Source of the DNA: Homalodisca vitripennis
Taxonomy: Eukaryota > Arthropoda > Insecta > Hemiptera > Cicadellidae
Assembly (NCBI RefSeq): GCF_021130785.1
Contig: NC_060213.1
Span: 99,688,501 to 99,752,500, forward strand
Length of the DNA: 64,000 nt
Direction of reading: 5' to 3'
The translations under genes and the position numbers were made by a program. Positions 1-13,003 of the stretch are shown piece after piece. Below the pieces are notes generated by a model. That model did no database searches, was not told the DNA's origin, and saw only the letters and a program-made list of their open reading frames with translations. Each line of letters starts with the position of its first letter. The stretch's first letter is position 1.

Positions 1-2107
1 ATGTTGCAACTATGAAAATGCCAAAACATCTGTATAGCATAGTCGCTTTTTTTCGTTCGTCATCGTGCACGATTATCATAGAATCCAATCGTTTCATAAA
101 GCATAGTCCATAGCTTTTCAATGTAGATTAATGTAGATGTTTGGCTGCAAATACTACACAAGTTTGAAGTACTTTAGGTCGGGGTTGGGAGAATTGGCTA
201 AGATTCAGTATTAAAGTTTTAGTATAATCGCTATCCGCTTTTCAGTTCTGTTCTTGTAAACGTAGCTTGTATTTATTACTAATAATTTATGATTTTTTAA
301 ACGTTATGTATTTACGGTGATGAATAATATTAAAAATTATCATTAGGAAAAGTAGAGGAATGAAAAGTAGACTATTCTTTTGTTCAAGTATTTTGTGATA
401 GAAGCAATATTGTTATTCATAAGCACGAAATTATATTATTCATAAGAAACTTCTGTGTAGACAATGATGTTGGGACAGAGATCCAGCTGTTGATTAAGCC
501 ACACCAACTCCATATTCCAGTCACGAGCTGATACGTGGTGGAGTCCCAAAAGTTGTGCTGTAATCTTCGTCTGTTTTATTATGACTTCTTTTCTAACATG
601 AATATTCTTATTTCACTTCTGGATTTCTAATCTTATCCAGGCTCGGAAAATACGGAAAACAAATAACACTAAAAATTTTACTGAACAAACAAAATAAGAT
701 CTTAGGAAAATCTCACTTTATCATCACTACGGCCCCAAGCCCAAACATAACTGGTAGTTTCTAATACTTAAGTTTTTACAAACTTTTTGACGCTGTGCTA
801 AAAAATAAAGAATTGGGAACCCTCACTTTAAAACCTTACAAATACTAGCTAGTAGGGATGTATATGTATATATATATATATGGGTATATATTGTAGAAAC
901 CATTTCGGGAGATATTTTTAAAATAGTAATGTAGCCAACTACTTATGGGTAGAGTTAACAGATAACATCCTACTAACACATAAGATTAATAGCAATAAAC
1001 TTAGCAAACAAAAGGGGGCATTCTGGGGCAAAACGAAAACAGGATTAAATTATGGCTCGGTTAGTCACCAAAAATCCGCGTTGCTACCAAACTTCCGAGG
1101 CAAACGGAAAACCAAACGCAATTAGTTATAGGGCCTTTTTCGAAGCTAATATAAAATATAGAGCACGGGGCCCTAATTGGGGCCTAATAAACTGTTATAA
1201 TCCAGGGTTCATTCTGCGGTAAGATAAAACAGTACGAAATTAGTTTTAGGGCCTTTTACAAAAAGCAGAGTAAACAAAATACAGAGCACTGGGGGCCTAA
1301 CTGGGGCTTACGCTAATCGAAAAAGCACTGAGGCCCTTATTGACTAAGACACGATACAATGCGTCTTTTACTGGGGCCTGAAATGACTTTCTTCATTATA
1401 ACGAAAATCTCGTAAAAACTACTAGTAGTTTTTAAATAAAGATTATGTTGATAATTTTTATCTAAAATATAATAAATATTTCCTTCAATACTATTAGACA
1501 ACTGTATTATTGAAACGTATTTCGGAGAGTTCAAGTGTCAAGTGTAAATATAATATTAGGAATAAGAGATATAATATTGGTATAAAAATAAAGGGAAAGA
1601 GGAAATGCAAGTGACATCGTGTATTGAAATTATATTTCTATCCAGAACACAAATTTTGTTTTGTTGGTATATGTAAAACAAGTGTCCAATTTTATGTAAA
1701 TTATGTTAAGAAGCTACGATTTCTCGACTTTACCAACAAGCAATTAGTTAACTTTCTAGGCTAAACCGAAGATAATCCAGTTTAGAAAAATGTGACCCCC
1801 CTTAAACTATGGTTCGTGATAAAGACGTTTTACCTCTAATAAAATGTAGTTTGACTACACATTTTTATGGATTTCGTTAACTGATTTAGGCACATTACAA
1901 ATTGCAATGGATATGGTTAATGAATCGTCGCTCATAATTTGAACCAGTGCCAGGAGCTCAAATTGAGCCAGTTCAAGTTCAGCCTAAATTGTATAAGGTA
2001 CATGAATGTAAGTGTTTAGATGTGTGGTGGTTAAAATATTTGATTTTTTGTATGGTGGGCAGTATGCGCACTACAGAAATATAAAAGGCCAGAATACTAG
2101 AAAGCGC
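1..2107. repeat. Long dispersed repeat, copy A (continues left of window)
   Basis: Several blocks match the region 33382-35003 in the same orientation. Examples are the segment around 140-200 (TTTGGCTGCAAA then a related run), 452-640 (contains GTCACGAGCTGATA and GTGGTGGAGTCCCAAAAGTT), 720-800, and 1925-2107 (contains GCTCATAATTTG and CCAGAATACTAGAAAGC). Similarity starts at the first bases of the window, so the unit extends to the left. Copy A is longer in the middle, where it carries a GGGGCCT-rich block missing from copy B. No coding frame, terminal repeat or poly-A tail is seen, so the repeat class is unknown. It could be a transposable element or an old segmental duplication. Confidence 0.75.
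1015..1385. repeat. Degenerate tandem repeat rich in GGGGCCT
   Basis: Two neighbouring units of about 120 bp are visible. The block ATTAGTTATAGGGCCTTTT at 1121 recurs as ATTAGTTTTAGGGCCTTTT at 1239, and GAGCACGGGGCCCTAATTGG at 1161 recurs as GAGCACTGGGGGCCTAACTG at 1284. Further GGGGC-rich pieces flank them at 1015 and 1370. It sits inside the long dispersed repeat and is absent from that repeat's other copy, so it arose or was inserted in copy A only. Confidence 0.6.
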
Positions 2108-2119
2108 TTAACACTTCCA

Positions 2120-2376
2120 ACGCGGCTAACGCCTATAGACGCGGAACTACCGATGCTTTAAACGCGGATAACGTCTACAAACGCAAAAACTTTACTTTTG
2201 AATTGGCGAAGAATTAGTTGTTAAAATTTCCGTAAGAGAGCAGGTCGATGTTCCTTTCGACTGTCGGGACTACACTTTGTCACCGTTGGTGGACGTTGTA
2301 ACGGTATCTACTCAGGTTGAAAGCAATCGCCGCCATTTTTTGTATGGCCTGTGACGCGGCATACGCCTACAGACGC
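2120..2376. repeat. 23-bp CpG-rich motif, three copies
   Basis: A 23-base motif beginning ACGCGG, with TAACG or ATACG in the middle and ending in ACGC, occurs at 2120-2142, 2162-2184 and 2354-2376, all in the same orientation with two to four mismatches. It is rich in CpG within an AT-rich, CpG-poor setting. No function is evident. Confidence 0.55.
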
Positions 2377-2519
2377 CTTGGTTTCATTCAGCTGATTAAG
2401 GAAAAATTTTAGTTCAATTGTCTGTATAGGTCTGCTTTGCTTAAAACTGTTGGTTGAAAATAGTTGGACCATATTAGGAACAAGTGGTGGGATCCGTTGG
2501 AATCAGAAACTAACAAAAA

Positions 2520-2745
2520 CCGACTTTCTGAGAACAGGGATGAGGGCGGAATAAATTGCTAGTGGCACACAGGAGACTCACGAGTCACGAAGAGTACTTA
2601 GTTGAGCACGTTCCAGATGTGGGGCAGCCAAGCCCCACGTAATTGAGAAAATCCGTGCTAATCGTTTCTGATCTTTTTCTTTGTTGTTAGCTAAAACCTA
2701 TCCCATCTTCTAGAGACGATTTAATTATACTTAAAAGGCTCAATG
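2520..2745 (-). repeat. Copy of a ~230-bp dispersed repeat (LINE 3' end candidate)
   Basis: This segment matches 36893-37130 in opposite orientation over about 225 bp. Shared blocks include GTGGCACAC, GACGAAGAGTA (one mismatch here), AAGCCCCAC and TTTTCTAG-like runs. In the other copy the plus strand ends in TTATTTATTATTATT, the kind of short A/T tail left by arthropod LINEs, so this copy would read on the minus strand. No tail is visible here. Assignment to a LINE 3' end is an inference from one tail. Confidence 0.6.
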
Positions 2746-4934
2746 CTGGTAGCTTCTAATAGATTAACTCTAAATGAAATTCTAATTATTAAATTTTTTT
2801 TAGTTTATATAAATTAATTAAATTCTAAACTCTTTATACAGTGATACGGATGTGCTTACGGAATGTTATTAGCATTCTATAAAACCTATTGTTTTTTATC
2901 TAGGATCATAAATAACGGAGTATCAAATTATTTTATAAGTTCAAACAGCCGCCAAATTGAAACGAAATGGCTGATCAAGCTGCCCAATAAACTTACCGAA
3001 ATATATATATATAAAATTATTTTTGTTCCAAGTTTCACATTAATTAGGCTTTTATGGGGTATTTATCGTTTCCACAAGCTACATTGTTTAATTATAGTAA
3101 TACATTTATTTCATTGTCCACTATTAATGGTTTTAACAAATACTTGAAGGAATGTGTGAATCCAAACTGATCAATCGAGTTTTAGCATATTTTAATCAAT
3201 AAAAATGATCCAAAACCTTGTAGAATTTCCCGAAACAGTCCTGCAACGTGAGAGCAATACTTATACTTGAACTTTATTTTTTGAGTCTACTTAAAAGATA
3301 TAAAATTTATCTCATTTCCTGGAAAGGCATTTTCCTTTCAGCATCATACTTTACACTAAATATTTTTTTAAACTTACACTGCTTAAAGAGAGTCTACAAC
3401 ATTGGATAAATATGAACTGTTATGACTTACAGTGCATGCACAATTTTTTTCATTCAATATCTTTTGACTAGATGTTATTCATAGTAAATAGATGGAACAC
3501 AAATTCTGTAGTTAAGTGATAAATCTTTGCGCAATATCTACAGATAATACAATTTTAAACATTAATATAATTTATTGATAAGTCTATAGAGTTACACTTA
3601 TTTATGACGATTGCTACACAAATTTTGTATTTGTCTTCTGGCAATAAATAATTGTGACTGAGATTGTGATTGTGAATACATATTATGTTACGCCGAGTCA
3701 AATTAATACTAGTTTATGGAAATCTTTTATTTAAGTTGATAATTTTTTTGATTTTTCAGATTTTTAACCTTACAAATCCCTTGAGATAAAACATTGATTT
3801 CTTGTACTCTGATTAATTCGGATAAGGAGTATTTAACAGTGGTGTACATGCTCTTATGCACTCTTAAGAGGTTTAAATATGAATATTATTTAATGTAAAG
3901 TGTATGTCACATTTTTATTAGTAATTATTTAGCTTTATACTATTATTCAACTCTGAAAAATCACATTAAACTTACAGTAAACAAATAGGTTTTTCCAACC
4001 CCACTTGGAAATTTATCAAGCAAATTAGTTTTAACAATTTGAGCGTGTACAATGTTTTAAAGAAAACAAGTCATAAAAAGAAGGAAGTCCTTTAATTAAG
4101 AAGTACTAATGTAAGCTATACATTTTTCTTTATAGCCTACATAGTTATTAGTAATGGAACAATTTATTTTTATGCAGTTAAATTTATATTTGAGTTGAGT
4201 TAAAAAGTTAGCAACGTATGTGTAAACATAAATTTAAAAACCACCACCTAGGTGTATGTTAAAGAGCTCTTTTTTGCTAAGGGACTGGTTAAAGTAGTTA
4301 GGACTACTATGCTACTCGAGTTATACTCTGAGATGTATTAGCAAACGACTAATGAACACATTATTTCACAACTCTACATGTTACTTAGTGATAGACTTTA
4401 TAAATTTAGCTATTGTAGTGGTCAGATGCAACAGAAACAAGGTAACAAAAACAGTCGAGACCAATTCGACATCGATGCGGACGTGGGTGCAGTTGGTCTG
4501 TCATTGTTAAGACAAGATACCGCCTTGCCCTTGAATGTCGTCTTCTTATACTCTACACACTGTTTAGATCATTAACTGATCTTATAGTCCGGTCAATTTA
4601 GACGTTGACCCTTGCAAAAATTCCCAGAAAGCTGAAAATTTGCGTAGATGTTAGGGACACCATTTTTATGAAATTTTAAAAAGTCCCCATCGATCCCATG
4701 TCTGCGAAAAATTTTATTCAAGGTCAAATATCACAAAAATGGGGTTTTTGAATTTTTCAGCGAAACGGTTAGTTTTATCAAACAAACAAAAATGTCAAAA
4801 ACATTTTAGATCATCCAATTATCTACAAAAATTGTCCTTACGCATTTTTCATTACACTGACCATTTTGTAAGAAAAAAACAATTTCAAAATTTTCTTACG
4901 CTTTATTGTTTATAACATGTACACGTTCTCATGC
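2746..4934. other. Unassigned AT-rich stretch
   Basis: No convincing coding frame, RNA gene or repeat was found. The stretch 4560-4930, with many short A and T runs, may be the 3' untranslated part of the minus-strand pseudogene that follows. The open frame at 2863-3147 has no recognisable protein features and looks like chance. Confidence 0.4.
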
Positions 4935-6560
4935 TACCTATGAGATAGTGTACTTAGCGCGTTTATAATGTGGTTTCCTCAATAGGCCTATTCCACAGTC
5001 TATTCCAGTAAAGTTTAATGAATCTTTAGTTATTCTTCTTATTTTCAGTATTTGTTGTCGATCAGGTACAGCTCGAGTGACAAGTTCAGTTATACATGGT
5101 TGTAAACATATTTTATTTGTCATCATCGTAATTATTTTTTTTTCTTCTTCCCCTCCATCTTCTTCTTCCTTATCTTCTTGAGTTGACGTAAATTGTACTA
5201 ACAGCGATATATCAGTTGTTCCGTCTTTGAAGTGAAAATCTTCTTCTGTTGGAGATTCAAAATTTGACCACGATTGGCCTTGACAAGTGGTGCACGCTAG
5301 TGAAAAGAATAAGACTACTTTTGCAGCAGCCGCATCTTAAGTTACACTCCTTTTTAAAGTTGCAAGAAATAGAATTAAGGAGGTTTTCTGGTGCAGGTGG
5401 AAGAAGCGTGTGGATTGGTACTAATACATTATTGACATGCTTCCAACCTCATTGTTCTGGTTCTATTTGATTACCAAGCCACACCTGAACCTGGTAATAT
5501 ACGCGATAAAAATGTTTGTGAGCAGAAGCCGCGGTTGGAGGAAGGCAGGCTAATTGCACACGTTTTTATTACGTGTTTGTTTTGCAAAACATAAGTAACG
5601 TGATTTGTCTATGGAAGTAATTTTTGGAGCTCCATATACAGACAAAAGAAAGCTAGTTCCGTTGGTGATTGGAGCTTTTGGTGAAGAGTTGATATCTTCG
5701 AAAGCATATGCACAAGTAATAAAATGTTATTTTTCAAACAATTTAGAAATTGTTCTTTTAACACTTCGAAACATTGCTGATGTTTTATCACAGATAGCCA
5801 TAGCATGTAAAAACAGTATATGATTGAACCGATTGAATATCTTGCCAAATAATTGATGCCGCAATTGCTAGGACCTTCAATCGCTCTTCTTTGCCTTTAG
5901 GTTTTTTTTTTCTTTTCACTCCAAGCTTGATTGATAATATTATAATAATTACCAAGAAAACATACAAAATGTTAATTGTCCTTGTTTCTCAGTAATAATG
6001 ACTTACCATAATTAATTCAATCGTAATTTTAATTGTTCTGTTATCAACATTTACATTTGTACAAATATCTTTTAATTCCTCTAACGTAAACTGGCAGTCA
6101 TCACTACTTTCAATATATGAAAATATTTCCTCCATGGCGAGATTCAATGCTTCATCTTGAAGACGACCGACTTGGCCTCCAGTGGTCGGATTTAAAAATG
6201 AAACAAAGCAATCATTATGGTACTTAGCTTCAGCAGCAACTAAATCATGTTCAAATCGATGCGTGTAACGATAATTTTTGCGGTGTCATCAGAACAAGAC
6301 TGAGCTGCTTTCATAACTTAGTCTTTAAATTAAAGAGTCGTAACGTTACAAATGTTACGACGAGATTTATATGCTTGTTTCTTCCCGTATTACTCATTTA
6401 ACTCATCGCCGCAAAATAAAAACAATTTTTAAAAGAAAAAGTGACTCACTTACACATGGTCTAGTACGAGGAAGACTTTTTTGAGAGATACTTGCTGATT
6501 TCTCTTCATGTTGCCGTTTTGCTGCTGCAATTGTACTCTTTCGAGTGTATTGTTCGCGAC
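4935..6560 (-). pseudogene. Decayed multi-exon gene of a CXC-type Cys-rich transposon-associated family
   Basis: Read on the minus strand, several protein blocks appear in family order. First comes a basic block near 6555-6455 ending before GTAAGT. Next, a block at about 6310-6007 contains the run DLVAAEAKYHNDCFVSF, followed by an acidic stretch, and ends exactly at a GTAAGT donor (6006-6001). A short block lies near 5930-5860. At about 5415-5300 there is a proline-rich lead, PPAPENLLNSISCN, running into cysteine repeats (CGCC). Finally an open frame from about 5290 to 4938 starts ACTTCQGQSWSN and has a Glu-rich middle. The AEAKYH block plus a tesmin/TSO1-like CXC segment is a combination I know from abundant, transposon-like proteins in insect genomes. 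A family cysteine is replaced by Trp in QGQSW. Stops and frameshifts separate the blocks, so it is not functional as read. The biochemical role of the family is unknown to me. Confidence 0.6.
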
Positions 6561-9025
6561 ACTAAACATGAATTCTCACTGAATTTACGTTCTTCAAGTA
6601 ATTAGTAAATTGATCCCCCCCCTTTGAATACTCGGGTTAATTCACGTCATCATGCTGCAATCAACAGTAACACATTCACTTGAAGATAAAAGTTTAGTGC
6701 AAATAAAACAGAATTACGACATAATTTCAACAAAAAGTGAACACAGCACAAACTTTAGCAGAGAATATATGAAATAACTACGTGTTTTCACTAGGAAGGA
6801 AATTTCATTCAAGACTAACGGTGATTAGGTGCGACCTCAGCAAAGCAGGTAGACGGAACGGCCACGCGAACAATGGAATGGCAGTCTTTCGAAACATCGT
6901 GACTAGACAGACAGCAATGGATTGTTCTAGCTCGATGAGGGATCAATTAGTTACATCTTCGTTGTTCTAAAACACATTGTCACTAAAGTCTAACAACCAG
7001 GTGTGAAGAAGAGCAAGTGAGAGGACGATAGTATGTAGTAACGAGGGGGTGTAAGGGGGGGGGGCTATATAAGATCATCTTCTGTCTAATTACTTCTCCA
7101 TATCTGGCTAATGCTTGTGCGCTCTTATACAGCTTTCGTAATAAATTAGGTCAGACTGGTATATTAAATATCTACGCGTTCAGTTCTAGACGTTGATTCC
7201 TTTAAATCATTATACAATACTTGTATAAGTTATCTGATTAGCTATTAATAGGTTTTAAATATTTTTATATAAGTCCTGCAAAATTTATTTAAATAGCATA
7301 ATGTTTAGAAAACTACATGGAATTCTCTAATCTACACTAACTGCATGAGTACTTATTACATTTTTTTTGTCTATAGTCCTTGGAGTGCAGTGTGTTTGTT
7401 AGGAATTAATTAAATCTAGTCTAAGTATGTGTATGTATGAATGTATACAAATCAAGAATATTTAAAAATTTGGCAAACATTTTTTTCAAAATATATAACA
7501 AGCAATAGTTATTATTATAGTATATATTATACTTAGCCAAGATTTCAGACACACTTTATGCTATGCTACTGACAGTTATTATTTATTATTATTCCGGTCA
7601 TTTTATTATTACTTTTTATGGGTGATATTAGGACTTCAGAACCACTGCTCATAACAATCGTCTCAAACTTTGTGTGTTGATCCTCATACCACCATACTAT
7701 TGGGACCTTTCTACTGGCCGTTACTTTTGCTGTTTCACAGTGAAGAACAGATTCCCGTTTCTCCTATCTTTGAGCTATAGCAAATTTTCGTTGTTAACTC
7801 ATCTATTTTAAATGATAACACATCTAATTGTACAATAGTGCAATAGTCACTGAAGTTTTACTGAGATTCATTTTTAATATACAAAAGAATATTAAACAAT
7901 GTTTCACTAACAGTGAACACCTACACAACAATGATAATAAGAGCACAATGCACATGTAGGTCAGTGGTGTGTTTGTGATTGAGTTAACAAAAGCAGAGGT
8001 GATACATGCGCGCTATCACGTTACTTTATATCTCTTACCGCTTATTTCTCCCTCGGTAATGTATATCTAGGTCATGTTCCGCCCACACTATAACAGTAAG
8101 GTAATTATGTTTTCCATGACTTTTTATTACAGTTTTTAAGTGATTTATATATATAATCTTTTACTACAGGTTTCCTACCTTCGTGGTTGTGAGAGCTGAA
8201 TAGATTTATCTCCCATTTAAATTATTTGCGTATACAATTCTCATTTATTTCTTAGACATCCTTAAACATAATCGTGGTAATACAAACTAATCGCAATGTA
8301 CGAGTATAATAATTAAGAAAAGCGTAAAAATTCATAATTGTTTAACATTTTAAATAGACTCGGTAAAATTTTATTTTATTAGTTTTGAAAATATTCTCAA
8401 GCGGGAAGTAAACAAAACTCGTAAAACTCTATTAAGTTTCTTATCCATTACAATTATTAAATTTAGGGAGTTGGATCAAATTAAAATATACCATTTTTGG
8501 ATCCAAGCAGTTATACAAGAATGATAAAATAATAATACTGTAGTTATTACAAAAAATGGTAAAAGTATGGGCAGCCAATTCCTTAGAACAGTTTAAATCA
8601 TGAAAGAGAGTTCTCGAATACACTGCAGACACAGAAATTAGAATTAAATAAACGTTTCATTTTGCCCGTATAAGTATTCCTGTAGGTGTGTTTACCAAAC
8701 CGGATCTGTTTACCTTGCGGTACTTGAATTACAATTGTAATAAGGTTTGAATGATTTTCTATGAAACTAAAGGTAGTTGTAGTGAGCTCGTATTATATAA
8801 AAAATATAACAACATATAATATAAATAAACGTTTCTCTTCCCCTATAAAATTATAGCATGTATGTAAAATTGCGATTTACCAGTACAACGTAACCAACAT
8901 GTTTCATGTAATTCATGATCTATTCTTTGAGTGTAAGTCATGGGCTTCGTAATTCATAATTCTCTTGCTTGCTAAAAATTGTGAAGAAACATCATGTTGT
9001 CTTACTATTCACCAAATACAGATAA
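6561..9025. other. Unassigned stretch with poly-G tract
   Basis: AT-rich DNA with a somewhat GC-richer patch at 6790-6960 that could be the 5' part of the transposon-like pseudogene to its left. There is a C8 run near 6606 and a G-rich run at 7042-7061. No coding frame is convincing. Short direct repeats (AAATAAACGTTTC) lie near 8645 and 8823. Confidence 0.35.
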
Positions 9026-9414
9026 GAATGTTGAGTTTTGCTCCATTTCACCTTCTGCTTAGATTTGAACCCTGGAATGTGGAGTTCACCTCCGTCTGAA
9101 GTGATGTGTCTGAAGAAAATGAGATCATCTTTTTGTGTATATTGCACTTGATTGACTGTGCTGAGTACACTAGAAGGAGCTCTGTGGTCACCAAGGTGTC
9201 TCCGATATCTAAAAGATTCAACATGAAGACTAAAACACACACCATGGTGCTTGAAGAGTATTTTTTGAATACTGAAATCATTGCAAATACTAAGTACTTC
9301 TGCCAAGGCTCTCTACTATTTCAGTCTTGCTGTGGCAGTTCCAATTCTGTTACGGTGCTAGACTTCAGACGTTGCCATATAGCGGAAGGTAAAATTGAGC
9401 TACACTCAACATTC
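9026..9414. mobile_element. Foldback (inverted-terminal-repeat) element, larger copy
   Basis: The left arm at 9026-9062 (GAATGTTGAG, then CTCCATTTCACCTTC) is matched in reverse complement by the right arm at about 9379-9414, with around eight mismatches. Pairing resumes a little inside with a shared CGTCTGAAGT block (about 9091 and 9362). The same arms form a compact hairpin at 44098-44191, so this is a repeat family. The 315-bp interior is open in several frames but shows no recognisable protein. No target-site duplication is clear. It is probably a non-autonomous DNA element. Confidence 0.6.
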
Positions 9415-10862
9415 CCATTGAATCAATCCTACCCTTCAATGCTGTCTAATATGTGTTGCTTCAGGTATAGCTAACTTGTGTATCTTGTGAGGGTTTTAAT
9501 GTTGTGTTAAAAATCATTAGGCTGCTGTCGTAGTGCAAGGGATGACAACCTTTACATCCACAGCCACACTTCCTGCTCCAATAATGTAGAATATTTCAAT
9601 GGTAGTGGCTTTCTCGCGAGTGACGGAGACGAGGAAATACGTCACTATGCATTTACTAGAATATCAGTTAGTACTCATCCACCATCCTGGATATTTCTGA
9701 GATACCTATGTAACAATATTAAATACCGTATTCTGAGATCCTGATATAATTGCTCAATTAAGAAGCTTGTCACTCAGCATAGGTAAACTTTTAACAAAAG
9801 TCTATAGTTATTGCATCCTCTATTTCTTTCGTGTTTAACTAGTCGCACAAAGGAGAAGGTTGGAACGTGACGGACTGTGCTGTGGCGTAGCGTGATTGGG
9901 AGATACGAAACAAAGCAGAAACAAGACATTTCAAGAAATGGTATCTACTCTCTTCTTCAAGTGTTAAATCCTGAAACTTTACAACAATTTAACCAATGAC
10001 AATCAACTCCCTTAAGTCATGGCTAGTAAGAAAAATGTAATACGTCATAACCATAATCATAATATAGCAGCGTGTATTCAGTTACAAGTCTCTAAAATAA
10101 ATATAACGACACAATTCAGATACATCAATAACACACAATACACGTGCCACAGCAGATAAGCATATAGCGACTCATCAGTCACCATATCACAATGTATTTT
10201 ATACGATAATAATATATTCATATTTCAAAAGTTCAACTAGAATAAGAAATATGTGTATACATGGAATACAGGAGATGAGTGTTTGGGTTGGCAAATGGTA
10301 AACAGTAGGTAAATGTGTTTGAAAAAATCGTCAAACTGATGATGATTTAGAAACTTTGATTAATAGTTCATAACTCGTTGGCTGGGAGTAAGAATTAAAA
10401 CGGTTGTTCGAAGATTTTTTAGTAATTACTAGTGCAACATAATTGTAACAATAATCAAATGTTTCATAATGACCACTAAAAATGCAAACAATCAGTTTAT
10501 TTTCTTCTCATTGATTAAGAAGTTTTGAAAGTATTTGTAAAATTGAGCATTTCAAATAATTAAAAGAAACTACTATAACTTTTGAGAGTGCTTATATATG
10601 TATACACATGTATATAGATTATAAGATAAAAATAAATTGGGAAAAGTTTTATTACGTAATTTAAATGTAATTTTTGCTGTCCCTTGATTATGTGTAATGT
10701 AAAACCTATAATTAATAAAGAGCGAGACTCTGTCCGCTAGACCAATTTAATCAACTAAACAGCGTTTGCTATATTATTTAAATTGTTTTAATACTGAGCT
10801 ATATTGATTTTTTTCAACTTTACACTATGCGTACTTATTTCAAATAACTTCTTGTAGACAGG
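9415..10862. other. Unassigned stretch
   Basis: Mixed AT-rich DNA with a GC-richer patch near 9600-9660 and 9850-9960. No gene or repeat family is recognised. Confidence 0.3.
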
Positions 10863-10891
10863 TAATAATAATAATAATAATAATAATAATT
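10863..10891 (-). repeat. (TTA)n LINE tail
   Basis: About nine copies of TAA/ATT sit at the 3' end of the LINE fragment read on the minus strand, as expected for target-primed insertion of this LINE group. Confidence 0.8.
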
Positions 10892-11965
10892 CTTTTATTG
10901 CATTTTGGCAATAATACATTGCATTGCAAAAGTCAGGTTTAAGTATTTGTAAAAAAACCCTACTATACACATTCATACTTACAATACTCATTCAAACATA
11001 CATCTCTTGTCCTTTCACGCCAACATTCATTCAACATGAGACTCGGGGCTCTACTAATTAATTTTTATGTAAATTTTGATTCTGTAAATTTTTATTCTAA
11101 TTCTCCCAGCAGCCAGCCATGAACTCTTCGACAGAATAAAACGCATTCGACACCAGTAGGCGCTTCAGAAGAGCTTTAAACTGGTTTACATTATCCGATT
11201 GTATAAGACCCTCAGGGAGCCGATTGAGAATTTTGACTCCAGCCTGTGACGGCAAGCGTTCGAAAGCCACCGTCCTATGCTGTTCTGCACGGTAACTCTC
11301 CCTGCCTCTAGTTTCGTAAGAGTGAATGTCACTACCCCGAATAAGAACACATTTCGATCGACAATACAGGGTAACCTCCCAATATATAGAGGCAGGGCAG
11401 AGTCAGCAATCCGAGCTCCCTGAAAGCATCCCTGCACGACTCTCTGATGTTTAATTGGAAAATTATTCTGACAGCTTTTTTTGTAGTCTGAATACTCTTA
11501 CTAGATTGTATTTGGCACAGCTGCCCCAAAGTCTTAAACCATATGTCAGGTATGGATAAACCAGGCCAAAATAAGCCATTCTTAAGACTTTTTGTGAACA
11601 ATAGTTGGCAAGGTTACGCAGGGCGTAGATACCTGAAGTAACACGAGCACAGATATAGTCCACATGATTGTTCCAGGTTAGACCTTTGTCGAGGTACATC
11701 CCTAGGAACTTGGTAGAGTCAGTAATCTCCAAGAGCTCATTCTCTACAAAAACTGCCGGGTGGCATACATCTTCATTTTGTCGGAGACAAAAGTTGATGA
11801 CATTAGATTTTGTACTGTTTGTTCTTAAGTTGATCTCAGAAAAATTTTGAATGCAGCAATTGACAGCAATGAAGGATTCAATTTCAAGATTTTCTTTCGA
11901 AGTTGATTTTATGCAGAGAGTCGTAATAGATTTAATTTGATTATACTTAATAAAGAGCTTATTAA
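10863..11965 (-). pseudogene. 5'-truncated LINE: C-terminal part of Jockey/CR1-like reverse transcriptase
   Basis: On the minus strand the protein is readable in three frames joined by frameshifts. From about 11960 to 11463 it runs from the region after the catalytic palm through FLGMYLDKGLTWNNHVD and the thumb (LANYCSQKVLRMAYFGLVYP, then YGLRLWG). It continues near 11480-11380 with RLQKKAVRIIF and RESCRDAFRELGLLTLP, and then in another frame from about 11370 to the stop at 11099-11097, which includes LPSQAGVKILNRLPEG. These blocks are typical of the C-terminal half of Jockey/CR1-group LINE ORF2. The catalytic FADD box and the endonuclease are absent, so the copy is 5'-truncated. The 3' end carries an untranslated stretch and a (TTA)n tail, seen on the plus strand as (TAA)n at 10863-10891. 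Family placement within the Jockey/CR1 group is uncertain. Confidence 0.85.
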
Positions 11966-12904
11966 TAGAATTTTTATGTTACCGTATGTTATAGAATATT
12001 TATAACGTAGGTTAAAACTCAGGAAAGTGAAATGTTCCTATCTGAATATCTACATAAGGCGGCGAGCAGAGTTAATAACGCATATGGAATAATTGATCCA
12101 GACAACATTCGCCGCTGTCTCAGACAGATTAGTGTGTGCATAGCAAATCTACTAAGATGGTTTAAATACCATGTTAAACTAATAGGCCATTATTTCGCAT
12201 ACCCCTTACTTCATGACCTATCCTAAGACTAGTCTTAGTTAATAACAAGTCAGTATAAGTCATTCGAAGTCATGCTCTACTCAAATTTTATCCTATATTC
12301 GTAAATGACCAGTGACGCCGAGGTTTTAAATATATACGTTTTATAGAGTACAAAGTAAATAATGTACTATATACATTAATACATTTTTTTAGTGTAAAAA
12401 ACACTACAGCTTAAAACGGAACAATCTTTCACTTTACTGAGGCTCTCCTGTCTGGAACATTCTAAAATTAAAATTTTTGAAATAATACACATCCTTTTGG
12501 AAATTGAAAGATTTATATATTTTTTCTTCCCTGTAACTTCCACAGAATTATTAAATTAGGTCTTAATGTATAGTTGTTGACATACATCTATTAAAGGTAT
12601 ATGTGGGCTTGTGGCGATTATGACATATACATACATTAACTTCCTAGATAAATGAATGGAAATGCTAATGTCACTGGTACAAACACATGTGGATTTACGA
12701 TGATACATGTGTCCCCTGACAGCAGATAATGGTACACATTGCGTCATGTGATTGATAAGTGAGACTACACGAGTGGTACATTTCTCAAACTACAATACAT
12801 TAATGTAATGATAGATAGTTTAATAAACTTTACTCCCCTCATAATAGCACTTCCGGACGGAAATATTCGATATAACTCCTAAAGCCCAGTTCCTAAATAT
12901 GCGT
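11966..12904. other. Unassigned AT-rich stretch
   Basis: No supported feature. Short open frames at 12032-12226 (plus) and 12556-12747 (minus) show no recognisable protein. Confidence 0.3.
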
Positions 12905-12914
12905 GTATATATAT

Positions 12915-12960
<46 letters not shown>

Positions 12961-12999
12961 AACACACACACATATATATACACGTATATATATACATAT
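12905..12999. repeat. Compound microsatellite (TA)n/(CA)n
   Basis: A (TA)n tract with one AATA interruption is followed by ACACACAC and more TA dinucleotides. It directly abuts the tRNA-like fragment that starts near 13004. Confidence 0.9.
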
Positions 13000-13003
13000 A
13001 AAA

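Noticed and set aside
9106..9474. 122-codon plus frame and two overlapping minus frames
   Set aside because: Three frames are open over the same GC-richer interior of the foldback element, and none resembles a known protein.
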